A DNA stretch of 64,000 nucleotides, taken from positions 14,202 to 78,201 of the forward strand of contig CAWUST010000001.1 of the NCBI GenBank assembly GCA_963925495.1, written 5' to 3'. Source of the DNA: UBA2108 sp963925495. GTDB taxonomy: Bacteria; Bacteroidota; Bacteroidia; Flavobacteriales_G; Salibacteraceae. The notes under the pieces were generated by a model. It did no database searches. It had not been told where the DNA came from and saw only the letters and a list, made by a program, of their open reading frames with translations. Positions 33,371 to 42,639 of the stretch are shown one piece after another. The translations under genes were made by a program, and so were the position numbers. Positions within the stretch are counted from its first letter, which is position 1. Every line of letters begins with the position of its first letter.

Positions 33371-33405
33371 GTGGTAAAAAGTGGGTCTTTGTGGTAAGAA
33401 GTGGT
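33371..33405 (+). promoter_or_regulatory. Four MraZ-box repeats upstream of mraZ
   Basis: GTGGT (33371), GTGGG (33381), GTGGT (33391) and GTGGT (33401) recur at exactly 10-bp spacing. This is the GTGG(G/T)-N5 array that MraZ binds in other bacteria to regulate the mra/dcw operon. A near-consensus -7 box TACTTTTA (33416-33423) lies just downstream, so MraZ bound here would cover the promoter. A longer mraZ frame could start at the GTG of the last repeat, which is therefore unlikely to be a real start. Confidence 0.85.
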
Positions 33406-33454
33406 AAAATTTTTCTACTTTTACACTCAAATATTTAAGAAAGCTACAAAATTG

Positions 33455-33922
33455 ATGATCAATCTATTAGGAGAATATGATTGCAAGATGGATGCAAAAG
33501 GAAGATTAATGCTTCCCACTGGATTGCGAAAACAACTAGAGTCTATGATTCATGAAGGTTTTGTGATTAACCGAGACATTCATGAGAAATGTTTAGTCCT
33601 ATACCCGCATCATGAATGGACAAAAGTGAGCAATCAGCTAGCTAAGCTCAATAGGTTCATTCGTAAAAACGCTCTTTTTATCCGTAAATTTAACAATGGA
33701 GCCACTCCTTTGCAAATTGATGGAACGGGTAGGGTTTTGCTACCAAAGTCATTGACCGACCATGCTGAGTTAAAAAAAGAAATAAAGGTTATCGGAAACG
33801 GTGAGCGAGTAGAAATTTGGTCTAAAGACCAATACAGCGCAATGCTTGAAAGCGACGAAATTAATATTTCGGATTTGGCAGAAGAAGTAATGGGGGATAT
33901 CAGTCCTGCTGGAGATGAGTAA
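33455..33922 (+). CDS. mraZ: Transcriptional regulator MraZ
   Basis: Ring-forming AbrB-like DNA-binding protein that regulates the division/cell-wall operon it heads. From ATG 33455 the product is 155 residues with two SpoVT-AbrB halves: LLGEYDCKMDAKGRLMLP at the N-terminus and ATPLQIDGTGRVLLPKSL in the middle. The frame runs upstream to a GTG at 33401, but that codon is part of the MraZ-box array. Its stop overlaps the rsmH start by 8 bp. It is the first gene of the dcw cluster. Confidence 0.93.
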   Translation: MINLLGEYDCKMDAKGRLMLPTGLRKQLESMIHEGFVINRDIHEKCLVLYPHHEWTKVSNQLAKLNRFIRKNALFIRKFNNGATPLQIDGTGRVLLPKSLTDHAELKKEIKVIGNGERVEIWSKDQYSAMLESDEINISDLAEEVMGDISPAGDE

Positions 33923-34817
33923 ATACCACACTCCCGCCTTGTTACACGAATCTATTAATGGTTTAGCAATTAAGGAAAACGGCATCTATGTCGACGTAAC
34001 GTTTGGCGGAGGAGGGCACTCAAAAGAAATCCTTAAAAACCTTAAAGATGGTCGTTTAATCGCTTTTGACCAAGACCAAGAGGCACTTGAAAACAAGATA
34101 GTAGACCCTAGGTTTATTTTGGTACAACAAAATTTTAAGTATTTAAAAAACTTTTTAAAGCTTCACAAAGCCTTGCCTGTTGATGGGGTTTTAGCTGACT
34201 TAGGAATCTCTTCGCATCAAATAAACACAGCCGAACGCGGATTTAGCACACGCTTTGACGGGCCGTTAGACATGAGGATGAATAAAGAAAGTAAGCTATC
34301 AGCTGCTTCAGTTATTCAAAATTATTCTGAGGAAAAATTAATCCAAATTTTTAGGCAATACGGTGAAATTAAAAACGCTAAAAACCTTGCTTTTAAAATT
34401 GTTGAATCTAGAAAAGAAAAGCCCATAAAAACTACTCAGGAATTAAATTCCATCTGCGAAAAACTAGTCCAAGAGAGAAAAAGATCTAAGTACCTCGCGC
34501 AAGTTTATCAAGCCATCCGAATAGAAGTAAACCAGGAGCTTGAAGTTTTAAAAGATTTTTTAAAACAAAGCTTAGATATACTAACTGTAGATGGTAGAAT
34601 CGCGGTTATATCTTATCATTCCTTAGAGGACCGTTTGGTAAAAAGCTTTTTTAAAACCGGTAATTTTGATGGAATACTGGAAAAAGATTTTTATGGAAAT
34701 ATAATTCGACCACTTCAACCTGTAAACAACAAAATTATTATACCAAGCGCCGAAGAACTTGAAAGAAATCCTCGTGCCCGTTCGGCGCGTTTACGAATTG
34801 CAACGCCCACTAAATGA
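33915..34817 (+). CDS. rsmH: 16S rRNA (cytosine(1402)-N(4))-methyltransferase
   Basis: SAM-dependent enzyme that N4-methylates C1402 of 16S rRNA. The 300-residue protein has the SAM motif YVDVTFGGGGHSKEIL, GVLADLGISSHQI, FSTRFDGPLDMRMN and a C-terminal NPRARSARLR. It overlaps mraZ by 8 bp and the next gene by 4 bp, in the standard second position of the cluster. Length is normal. Confidence 0.96.
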   Translation: MSKYHTPALLHESINGLAIKENGIYVDVTFGGGGHSKEILKNLKDGRLIAFDQDQEALENKIVDPRFILVQQNFKYLKNFLKLHKALPVDGVLADLGISSHQINTAERGFSTRFDGPLDMRMNKESKLSAASVIQNYSEEKLIQIFRQYGEIKNAKNLAFKIVESRKEKPIKTTQELNSICEKLVQERKRSKYLAQVYQAIRIEVNQELEVLKDFLKQSLDILTVDGRIAVISYHSLEDRLVKSFFKTGNFDGILEKDFYGNIIRPLQPVNNKIIIPSAEELERNPRARSARLRIATPTK

Positions 34818-35182
34818 CGGAGAAAAAAACAGAGAATTCCGCGTTGAAAGGCATTAAAAAGCACACGAGCCTTGTTGCAGATCTACTAAATGGAAACATT
34901 CTAACTCGTGATTCATTTTTAGACCATTTACCTTATGTGCTTTTTCTTGCAGGTCTTTCTCTAGTATATATATCCAATGGTTTTTTAGCGGAACAAAACA
35001 TTAGAAACCTAAATAAAATAAATACCGAAATAAAAGAACTACGCTCAGAGTACATCACCATTAAGTCGGAATTGATGTACAAAAGCAAGCAATCTGAATT
35101 AGCAAGAATTATTACTGAAAGAGAAATGGGGCTTCTCGAATCTTCCGAACCACCAAAAAAAATAATTCGGGATGAAAAATAA
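34814..35182 (+). CDS. ftsL: FtsL-like bitopic division protein
   Basis: A 122-residue protein with a cytoplasmic N-terminus, one membrane span (about 42-60, VLFLAGLSLVYISNGFLA) and a heptad-rich periplasmic helix (about 62-105, ending RIITEREMGLLESSEPPKK). Sequence similarity to other FtsL proteins is always low; the call rests on topology and on its place between rsmH and the transpeptidase gene. It overlaps both neighbours. It likely bridges FtsQ and the FtsW/FtsI complex. Confidence 0.8.
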   Translation: MTEKKTENSALKGIKKHTSLVADLLNGNILTRDSFLDHLPYVLFLAGLSLVYISNGFLAEQNIRNLNKINTEIKELRSEYITIKSELMYKSKQSELARIITEREMGLLESSEPPKKIIRDEK

Positions 35183-37289
35183 AAAGAACACCATAAAACG
35201 TATTTACGTGGTGTACTTCGGTATTCTTCTTCTTGCAGCTGGAATAGTTTCTAAAGCTTCCATTATAATTTTTATAGAAGGCGACAAGTGGGAAGCAAAA
35301 GCAGCTGCGCATACATTGAAGTATAATAAAGTAGAGGCAGTAAGGGGGAATATATATGCTAATGATGGAAGTCTGTTAGCTACTTCAATTCCACGTTATG
35401 AAATTCGATTCGATTCAAAATCCGATGCAATAACCGACAAAATTTTCAAAAAAGAAATCGATTCACTTTGTTTCCATCTTGCACAAACGTTTGAGGGAAA
35501 GTCAAAAAATCAATGGAAAAACGAGCTGATTTCCTCAAGAAATCGAAGCGCGCGATATCATCTAATCGCTCGAAGGGTAAGCTATATTAAACTTAAAAAA
35601 GTAAAAACATTCCCACTTTTTAGAAAAGGTCGGTACAAAGGCGGTTTTATTTACATCCAAAAAAACAGAAGAGAAAAACCATTTCAAATTTTAGCATCTC
35701 GAACAATTGGTTACAGCAGAGAAAACTCAAAACCAGTTGGACTTGAAGGCGCATACGAAAAAGAATTAAGCGGAATTTCAGGAATTAGGCTAGAGCAAAA
35801 AATAGCTGGAGGAGTTTGGAAGCCGGTAAACGATGATAACGAAATTGAGCCAGAAGATGGTGCGGATATAGTTACAACCATAGACGTAAACATCCAGGAT
35901 GTTGCTGAAAATGCATTGCTCGAACAATTGCTAAAGCAGGATGCGCACCATGGCTGTGTGGTTCTTATGGAAGTTAAAACAGGTCAAGTAAAAGCAATAG
36001 CAAACCTAACTCGATCTAGCGAAGGAAAATACTGGGAACAATACAATTATGCCGTAGGTGAAAGCACAGAACCAGGGTCGACATTTAAACTTGCGTCTCT
36101 TATAGCTGCCATGGAAGATGGCTATATAGAACTAGATGACAGCATTGAAACAGGAAATGGCGTTTATAAGTTTTATGACCAAAAAATGTACGATTCTCAC
36201 GTTGGTGGATTTGGGACAATTACGGTGAAACAAGTTTTCGAAAAGTCATCAAACATTGGAGTTGCCAAAATAATAAATGATAACTACGCTAAAAACCCTC
36301 AAAAATTCATTGACCGACTTTATAAAATGAACCTTAACCAAAAACTTGATTTAGAGATTTTTGGAGAAGGAACACCGCATATAAAATCAGCAAACGATCC
36401 TACTTGGAGCGGAATTTCTCTCCCATGGATATCACACGGATACGAAGTGTCGTTGACTCCATTGCAAATTCTAACTTTTTACAATGCGATTGCAAATGAT
36501 GGTGTAATGGTAAAACCACAATTTGTACAAGAAATCAGAAAAATGGGAAAAACAGTACAAACCATGGAGCCACAAATAATAAATCCTGCGATATGTTCTA
36601 AACAGACCATAATAAAAGCTAAGAAAATGCTTGAAGGTGTGGTCGAAAATGGGACTGCAAAAAATCTAAAAAATGCGGATTACAAAATTGCCGGAAAAAC
36701 AGGAACGGCTCAAATATTCAACCGCGAAACAGGAACCTATAAAAACAAAAAGAACATGAGCTACCAAGCATCATTTGTAGGGTACTTTCCTGCTGACCAG
36801 CCCAAGTACACTTGTATTGTGGTAGTTATTGCCCCTTCTAAAGATGTTTACTACGGTAATTTAGTTGCTGGCCCAATATTCAAAAAAATAGCAGATAAAG
36901 TATATGCAACAAGCATCAATATTCACAAGGAATTGCAAAATATTGAAGGTTTGGCAACACGAACAACAATTCCAATTTCGAAGAACGGCAACTACAATGA
37001 TTTAGGTAAAGTTTATAAAGAATTAGGTATTAAAGAAAACTGGAAAAGTGATCCTGGAACATGGGTAATTACAAGTACTGGCAGTAAAAATGTTGCACTT
37101 TACCGCAGGGCATACAAAAACAAAATAATTCCAAATGTAGTGGGTATGGATTTGAAAGATGCTATTTACCTCATGGAAAACATGGGAATTCAGGTAGAAT
37201 TTGAAGGGAGGGGGGTAATTAAAGAACAGACACCCAAGGCCGGCGCGCCAATTACCGGAGCAGAAATAGTAAAACTAAAATTTACCTAA
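35172..37289 (+). CDS. ftsI: Division transpeptidase (FtsI/PBP3-type) with C-terminal PASTA domain
   Basis: Class B penicillin-binding protein that cross-links septal peptidoglycan. The 705-residue protein has one N-terminal membrane anchor (about 8-30) and a PBP dimerisation domain (about 50-230). Its transpeptidase domain carries nucleophile Ser303 in PGSTFK, SSN in KSSNIGVAK and KTGTA in IAGKTGTAQ. A single PASTA domain ends the protein (about 640-705, IIPNVVGMDLKDAIYLM). It overlaps the FtsL-like gene by 11 bp and shares one base with murE. Confidence 0.94.
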   Translation: MKNKKNTIKRIYVVYFGILLLAAGIVSKASIIIFIEGDKWEAKAAAHTLKYNKVEAVRGNIYANDGSLLATSIPRYEIRFDSKSDAITDKIFKKEIDSLCFHLAQTFEGKSKNQWKNELISSRNRSARYHLIARRVSYIKLKKVKTFPLFRKGRYKGGFIYIQKNRREKPFQILASRTIGYSRENSKPVGLEGAYEKELSGISGIRLEQKIAGGVWKPVNDDNEIEPEDGADIVTTIDVNIQDVAENALLEQLLKQDAHHGCVVLMEVKTGQVKAIANLTRSSEGKYWEQYNYAVGESTEPGSTFKLASLIAAMEDGYIELDDSIETGNGVYKFYDQKMYDSHVGGFGTITVKQVFEKSSNIGVAKIINDNYAKNPQKFIDRLYKMNLNQKLDLEIFGEGTPHIKSANDPTWSGISLPWISHGYEVSLTPLQILTFYNAIANDGVMVKPQFVQEIRKMGKTVQTMEPQIINPAICSKQTIIKAKKMLEGVVENGTAKNLKNADYKIAGKTGTAQIFNRETGTYKNKKNMSYQASFVGYFPADQPKYTCIVVVIAPSKDVYYGNLVAGPIFKKIADKVYATSINIHKELQNIEGLATRTTIPISKNGNYNDLGKVYKELGIKENWKSDPGTWVITSTGSKNVALYRRAYKNKIIPNVVGMDLKDAIYLMENMGIQVEFEGRGVIKEQTPKAGAPITGAEIVKLKFT

Positions 37290-38755
37290 TGCGCTTACTC
37301 AAAGACATATTATATAGAGTTCATATAGAAAACGTTGTTGGGAATACTAACGTGGCACTAGAAAGCATTTCAGATGACTCCAGAAAAGTTGCTAATTTCT
37401 CTGCATATATAGCCGTTCCAGGCAGCCAAGTAGACGGTCATCAATTCATTTCACAAGCACTAGAAGATGGAGCTATTGCAATTATTTGTGAAGTTATCCC
37501 TGAAGAAATCAAGGACGATATCTGTTATGTTAAAGTTAAAAGTAGCCATGAGGCATTAGCATTAATGGCTTGTAACTTTTATGATAATCCTTCTGAAAAA
37601 ATGCACTTAATTGGCATTACCGGAACTAATGGAAAAACAACTACAGCAACTTTATTACAGCAGCTTTTTATAAACCTAGGGCATAAATCAGGTCTACTAT
37701 CTACCGTTGTAAATAAAATACAACACGAAGAAATTCCATCAACACACACAACCCCCAACCCACTAGAATTAAACGCATTGCTCGCCAGAATGATTGAAGA
37801 GGGTTGCACACATTGTTTTATGGAGGTAAGCAGCCACGCTTTAATACAACAACGAACTAAAGGCCTTCATTTTAAAATTGCCGTCTTTACAAACATTACC
37901 CACGATCATTTAGACTATCACGAAACTTTTGACAACTATATCTCTGCTAAAAAAATACTATTTGATGAATTAAGTTCCGCCAGTTATGCTTTGGTTAACC
38001 GTGATGATTTTCACGGGGAAGTTATGCTTCAAAACACCAAAGCAAAACATCTAACTTTTGGGTTAAAGTCAATGGCAGATTTCAAAGCAAAAGTTATTGA
38101 AAATGACTTTGACGGCCTGCAGCTTAACATAAATGGACGAGATGTTTGGACTCATTTAATTGGACGGTTTAATGCCTATAATTTGCTTTGCGCATACGCA
38201 GTAGCAGAAACTTTAGGTGAAGAAAACCTAGAAATTCTTACACAAATCTCTCAATTGACTCCTGTTCGTGGTCGCTTTCAGTACATGCGATCTGAGAGTA
38301 ACATTACTGGAATAGTAGATTATGCCCACACTCCCGATGCCCTTAAAAACGTATTGGAAACCATTAATGAAATAAGAAGTGGAAATGAAAAAGTAATTAC
38401 AGTAATAGGTTGTGGTGGTGATAGAGATAAAACCAAGCGACCAAAAATGGCTAGTATCGCTTGTAAAGGAAGCGATAAAGTGATTCTAACCTCAGACAAC
38501 CCAAGATCAGAAAATCCAGATCAAATTATAAAAGACATGCAAGCCGGTGTTGATGTTAGCGACATTAAAAAAACATTTTCAATTACCGATAGAAAAGAAG
38601 CAATAAAAACTGCCGTAGCATTTGCCGAGCCCAAGGATATCATTCTTGTTGCTGGTAAAGGGCACGAAACTTACCAAATAATTAATAATGAGGTACTTGA
38701 TTTTAACGACATGGAAATAATCTCGGAATTTTTAACCCATTTCACTTCTTCGTAA
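37289..38755 (+). CDS. murE: UDP-MurNAc-tripeptide synthetase (meso-diaminopimelate-adding)
   Basis: Adds the third residue to the peptidoglycan stem peptide. The 488-residue Mur ligase has the ATP loop GITGTNGKTTTATLL, the central-domain EVSSHALIQQR and NITHDHLDYH, and the C-terminal DNPRSENP. DNPR at that place is the known determinant for meso-diaminopimelate rather than lysine. It follows ftsI by a one-base overlap and shares one base with mraY. Length is normal. Confidence 0.96.
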   Translation: MRLLKDILYRVHIENVVGNTNVALESISDDSRKVANFSAYIAVPGSQVDGHQFISQALEDGAIAIICEVIPEEIKDDICYVKVKSSHEALALMACNFYDNPSEKMHLIGITGTNGKTTTATLLQQLFINLGHKSGLLSTVVNKIQHEEIPSTHTTPNPLELNALLARMIEEGCTHCFMEVSSHALIQQRTKGLHFKIAVFTNITHDHLDYHETFDNYISAKKILFDELSSASYALVNRDDFHGEVMLQNTKAKHLTFGLKSMADFKAKVIENDFDGLQLNINGRDVWTHLIGRFNAYNLLCAYAVAETLGEENLEILTQISQLTPVRGRFQYMRSESNITGIVDYAHTPDALKNVLETINEIRSGNEKVITVIGCGGDRDKTKRPKMASIACKGSDKVILTSDNPRSENPDQIIKDMQAGVDVSDIKKTFSITDRKEAIKTAVAFAEPKDIILVAGKGHETYQIINNEVLDFNDMEIISEFLTHFTSS

Positions 38756-40008
38756 TGCTCTATTATCTATTTCAATATTTAAATGAATTCAATATTCCTG
38801 GAGCAGGTCTATTTAACTATATCACTTTCAGAGCGGCTATGGCTGTCATGCTCTCATTGGTCATTTCCATGATTTTCGGAAAAAATATTATTGGTTGGTT
38901 GCAAAAAAACCAATTCGGAGAGATTGTAAGAGATTTAGGATTAGAAGGACAAATGGCAAAACAAGGTACTCCAACTATGGGTGGTTTAATCATTTTGGCT
39001 TCAATAATTATTCCAACACTTTTGGTTGCCAAACTAGACAACGTTTACATTATAGTAATGCTAATTGCAACTATTGGTTTAGGTGGAATTGGATTTTTAG
39101 ATGATTACCTTAAGATTAAATATAAAAACAAAGATGGGCTTGCCGGAAAATTCAAAATTGTAGGGCAAATTGGAATCGGATTATTTATTGCAATGGTCCT
39201 TTATTTTAGTGATAACACTACAGTAAGGCACAAAGTTTATTTTAACGAAACCAACAGCCAGCGGGATTTGGTTCAAGATCAAGACCAATCAGAACGAGCA
39301 CCAAAAAACTATGTTTGGAAAGACACCAAAGACCTTAAAACGACTATTCCTTTTGTGAAAAACAATGAGTTTGATTATGCATGGCTCTTATCGTGGCTAG
39401 GTCATGGATATGCAAAATACGCATGGATTGTCTTTTTTCCTCTAGTGATATTAATAGTCACCTCAGTTTCAAATGGGGCAAATATGACGGATGGACTGGA
39501 TGGATTAGCCACGGGAACTTCGGCAATTATTGGAGTGACATTAGGCATTTTGGCCTACCTATCTGGCAATTACATTTTCGCAGATTATCTCAATATCATG
39601 TACATACCAAACTCCGGCGAACTGGTGGTTTTTATTGCCGCTTTTGTAGGAGCGTGTGTTGGTTTTTTATGGTACAACTCCTATCCTGCTCAGGTTTTTA
39701 TGGGGGATACAGGAAGTTTAGCAATTGGAGGAATTATCGCTGTTTTCGCCATAGCAATTCGAAAAGAATTGCTCATTCCCATTTTATGCGGAGTCTTTTT
39801 AATTGAGAATTTAAGTGTGCTTATTCAAGTAGGATATTTTAAATACAGCAAGAAAAAATATGGAGAAGGAAGGCGAGTTTTTAAAATGGCTCCCTTACAC
39901 CATCACTATCAAAAGCTAGGTATTCCAGAACCTAAAATTGTAGCTAGGTTTTGGATTGTGGGAATATTCCTAGCAATTATCACAATCGTAACTCTAAAAC
40001 TTCGCTAG
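38755..40008 (+). CDS. mraY: Phospho-N-acetylmuramoyl-pentapeptide-transferase
   Basis: Integral membrane enzyme transferring phospho-MurNAc-pentapeptide to undecaprenyl phosphate to make lipid I. The 417-residue protein has about ten spans and the family motifs GTPTMGGLIIL, GFLDDYLKIKYKN (catalytic Asp pair), NMTDGLDGLATG, FMGDTGSLAIGG and the PLHHHYQKLG histidine loop. The periplasmic-side insert around residues 155-200 (DQSERAPKNYVWKD) makes it longer than E. coli MraY, as is usual in Bacteroidota. Its stop shares one base with the murD GTG. Confidence 0.97.
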   Translation: MLYYLFQYLNEFNIPGAGLFNYITFRAAMAVMLSLVISMIFGKNIIGWLQKNQFGEIVRDLGLEGQMAKQGTPTMGGLIILASIIIPTLLVAKLDNVYIIVMLIATIGLGGIGFLDDYLKIKYKNKDGLAGKFKIVGQIGIGLFIAMVLYFSDNTTVRHKVYFNETNSQRDLVQDQDQSERAPKNYVWKDTKDLKTTIPFVKNNEFDYAWLLSWLGHGYAKYAWIVFFPLVILIVTSVSNGANMTDGLDGLATGTSAIIGVTLGILAYLSGNYIFADYLNIMYIPNSGELVVFIAAFVGACVGFLWYNSYPAQVFMGDTGSLAIGGIIAVFAIAIRKELLIPILCGVFLIENLSVLIQVGYFKYSKKKYGEGRRVFKMAPLHHHYQKLGIPEPKIVARFWIVGIFLAIITIVTLKLR

Positions 40009-41339
40009 TGAAGTTTTTAGTTGCCTTAGGTGCAGGAGAAAGTGGTGTTGGAACCGCACTTCTCGCTCAAAATAAAGGTTTTAAAGTGTTGGTTTCCGAC
40101 GCTGGTAAAATCAAGAAAAAGTACAAGGACGTTCTTTCACATCAGGAAATTGAATTTGAAGAAGGCAAGCACTCTATGGAAAATATATTAGAGTGTGATG
40201 TATTGGTTAAAAGCCCCGGCATACCAGAAACGGCCCAGACGATTATTGATTGTAAAAACCACGGAATTGAAGTAATTGGAGAAATCGAATTTGCCTCTAG
40301 GTATTTTTCGGGCAATATCATTGGGATTACTGGTTCAAATGGTAAAACCACCACCACCACCCTCACCCAGCATTTACTCCAAAAAGGCGGGTTTAATCCT
40401 ATCATGGGAGGAAACATAGGTGAAAGTTTTGCCAAGCAAGTAATAACGAAAAATGATGGATTGGCTGTTTTAGAATTGAGCAGCTTTCAATTGGATGACA
40501 CCATTGATTTTAAACCACACGTTGCTGTTTTACTCAATATAACACCAGAACATTTAGATCGATATGACGATAAAATGGAAAATTATATCTCATCAAAATT
40601 TAGAATTACCAAAAACCAAATAGAAACAGACTATTTAATCTACAATATAGACGATCAAAACATTACAAATTACCTCAAACAATTTCCTACAAAAGCACAA
40701 TTAATCCCTATTTCAATTTACAAAAAACTGGAAAAAGGAGCATGGTTAGAAAACAATAAAATAATAATTCAAATAAACACAGAAACAAAAATGACAATTC
40801 AAAAATTAGCATTACAGGGCAAGCACAACATTTACAACTCTATGGCAGCAGGAGTTGCAAGTCGTATTCTCGATCTTCGAAAAGAAGTAATAAGAGAAAG
40901 CTTAGCAGACTTTGAAAGCTTGGAGCACCGATTAGAGAGCGTGGTACAAGTTTGTGGTGTAAACTACATTAACGATTCAAAGGCTACTAACATTAACAGT
41001 ACTTGGTATGCTTTAGAGAGTATTGACACTCCTATTGTTTTAATTATGGGTGGAGTTGATAAAGGAAATGATTATAACGAAATAGCAGAATTAGTTAAAG
41101 ATAAAGTGAAAGGGATTATTTGCCTAGGGGTCGATAACACCAAAATTCATGAAGCTTTTGAAGGGCATATTAAAATAATTGTTGACACTCAATCCATGTA
41201 TGAAGCAGTTAGATACGCAAATAAAATTGCGGAAAAAGGCGATACAGTAATTCTATCTCCAGCCTGTGCAAGTTTCGATTTATTTGAAAATTACGAAGCA
41301 CGAGGCAGAGAATTTAAAACGGAAGTAAGAGGATTATAA
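40008..41339 (+). CDS. murD: UDP-MurNAc-L-alanine--D-glutamate ligase
   Basis: Adds D-glutamate to UDP-MurNAc-Ala. From GTG 40008 the product is 443 residues: MKFLVALGAGESGVGTALLA, then the ATP loop GITGSNGKTTTTTLTQHLL, the NITPEHLDRYD region, HRLESV, INDSKATN and LSPACASFDLF. The frame is open to 39951 inside mraY, but the GTG that overlaps the mraY stop by one base gives the normal N-terminus. An inverted repeat separates it from ftsW. Confidence 0.94.
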   Translation: MKFLVALGAGESGVGTALLAQNKGFKVLVSDAGKIKKKYKDVLSHQEIEFEEGKHSMENILECDVLVKSPGIPETAQTIIDCKNHGIEVIGEIEFASRYFSGNIIGITGSNGKTTTTTLTQHLLQKGGFNPIMGGNIGESFAKQVITKNDGLAVLELSSFQLDDTIDFKPHVAVLLNITPEHLDRYDDKMENYISSKFRITKNQIETDYLIYNIDDQNITNYLKQFPTKAQLIPISIYKKLEKGAWLENNKIIIQINTETKMTIQKLALQGKHNIYNSMAAGVASRILDLRKEVIRESLADFESLEHRLESVVQVCGVNYINDSKATNINSTWYALESIDTPIVLIMGGVDKGNDYNEIAELVKDKVKGIICLGVDNTKIHEAFEGHIKIIVDTQSMYEAVRYANKIAEKGDTVILSPACASFDLFENYEARGREFKTEVRGL

Positions 41340-41388
41340 TATTAAACTGTGTTTATTTAAAATTAATCATCAGAAGGTGAAGTAAATT

Positions 41389-41431
41389 ATTATGAGGTGC
41401 TAGTTAAGTAATGTGACTGGCCCCTCATAAT
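41389..41431 (+). promoter_or_regulatory. Long imperfect inverted repeat between murD and ftsW
   Basis: ATTATGAGG (41389-41397) is perfectly complementary to CCTCATAAT (41423-41431). Inside it GCTAG (41399-41403) pairs with CTGGC (41417-41421), with one mismatch between the stems and a 13-nt loop. The structure ends 2 nt before the likely ftsW TTG start and has no T tract. It could attenuate transcription or mask ftsW translation initiation. It is the only sizeable gap (94 bp) inside an otherwise overlapping cluster. Confidence 0.6.
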
Positions 41432-41433
41432 CG

Positions 41434-42639
41434 TTGATTTATAAAACAATAATTGAATTCCCGAAATTGAAAAAATTCGCATCATACTTTAAAGGTGATA
41501 GAGCCATTTGGCTTATAGCTCTTCTTTTGGGTGTAAGTAGCTTGCTGTTGGTTTATAGTTCTATAGTGACACTAGCATACAAACATCACGAAGGCAACAC
41601 TTTTTATTATTTATTCCGTCATGGGCTTTTTATAGGTTTGGGGTTTGTAATCATGTTTGTGACCCACAAAATGAAATACACCTATTTCTCTAGAATTTCT
41701 CAACTACTTCTATACCTTTCTATTCCACTTTTACTACTCACCTTATTAATAGGGTCAAACTTGAACAACGCAGTTAGATGGCTCGTTATTCCAATAATAA
41801 ATCAATCCTTTCAAACCTCAGATTTAGCCAAAGTTGGACTTGTAATGTACCTGGCTCGTATGCTCTATCTTAAAAGAGATGTCCTGCACAATTTCAAAGA
41901 ATCATTTATACCAATGATAATACCAGTAGGAATAGTATGCGCCCTAATTCTACCCGCAAATTTCAGCACAGCCGCAGTATTGTTTTTTACAAGCATGATA
42001 ATAATGTTTATGGGAGGAACTCCAATCAAACATTTTTTATCACTCATTCCAGCTGGAATTGTAGCCGCGGCGGCCATATTCTTAGTTGTACAATTTGCAC
42101 CTGAAGTATTTCCGAGAGCAAAAACATGGCAAAAAAGAATAGAACGATATTCCGAAAACAAAAAAGACACCAATGGAAACTACCAAATTGAACAAGCAAA
42201 AATCGCTATAGCAAAAGGTGGTATAGCGGGTCGTGGACCAGGAAACAGTAACCAAAGAAATTTTTTACCTCATCCATATTCTGATTTTATTTATGCCATT
42301 TTGATTGAAGAATATGGACTATTTGGAGGTTTTTTTATTTTAATGCTGTACTTGATTTTATTCTTTCGGACGGTCAAAATTTCTCAAAAAACAGACAATG
42401 GTTTTGCGCAATTACTAGCCACAGGACTGTGCTTTTTACTTGTATTTCAAGGCTTCATAAATATGGCAGTAGCTGTAAATTTAGTTCCAGTAACAGGACA
42501 GCCGTTACCATTAGTTAGTATGGGTGGAACTTCTACTTGGTTTACTTGTTTGAGTTTGGGAATAATATTGAGCGTAAGTCGAGGAGTAGAATTAGAGAAC
42601 AAAAATAAATTAAAAATAGACGATTATGCCATCGCTTAA
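41434..42639 (+). CDS. ftsW: Septal peptidoglycan polymerase FtsW (SEDS family)
   Basis: Lipid II polymerase working with the FtsI-type transpeptidase. The 401-residue protein has about ten membrane segments and SEDS markers: NNAVRWLVIPIINQSFQTSD, GKGGIAGRGPGNS-like IAIAKGGIAGRGPGNS, the DFIYAILIEEYGLFGG segment with its conserved acidic residues, and LPLVSMGGTS near the end. Start codons available are TTG 41434 and TTG 41467; the first follows an in-frame stop and the hairpin at 41389-41431. It overlaps murG by 14 bp. Confidence 0.93.
   Translation: MIYKTIIEFPKLKKFASYFKGDRAIWLIALLLGVSSLLLVYSSIVTLAYKHHEGNTFYYLFRHGLFIGLGFVIMFVTHKMKYTYFSRISQLLLYLSIPLLLLTLLIGSNLNNAVRWLVIPIINQSFQTSDLAKVGLVMYLARMLYLKRDVLHNFKESFIPMIIPVGIVCALILPANFSTAAVLFFTSMIIMFMGGTPIKHFLSLIPAGIVAAAAIFLVVQFAPEVFPRAKTWQKRIERYSENKKDTNGNYQIEQAKIAIAKGGIAGRGPGNSNQRNFLPHPYSDFIYAILIEEYGLFGGFFILMLYLILFFRTVKISQKTDNGFAQLLATGLCFLLVFQGFINMAVAVNLVPVTGQPLPLVSMGGTSTWFTCLSLGIILSVSRGVELENKNKLKIDDYAIA

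Noticed and set aside
33401..33454. N-terminal extension of MraZ from a GTG
   Set aside because: The GTG is the fourth MraZ-box repeat and the extension crosses the -7 box; ATG 33455 gives the normal MraZ N-terminus.
39381..39806. 141-codon frame inside mraY
   Set aside because: Out-of-frame shadow of mraY with an implausible Trp/Cys/Arg-rich composition.
39951..40007. Longer MurD frame starting inside mraY
   Set aside because: It would overlap mraY by 58 bp and lacks family similarity; GTG 40008, sharing one base with the mraY stop, gives the usual start.
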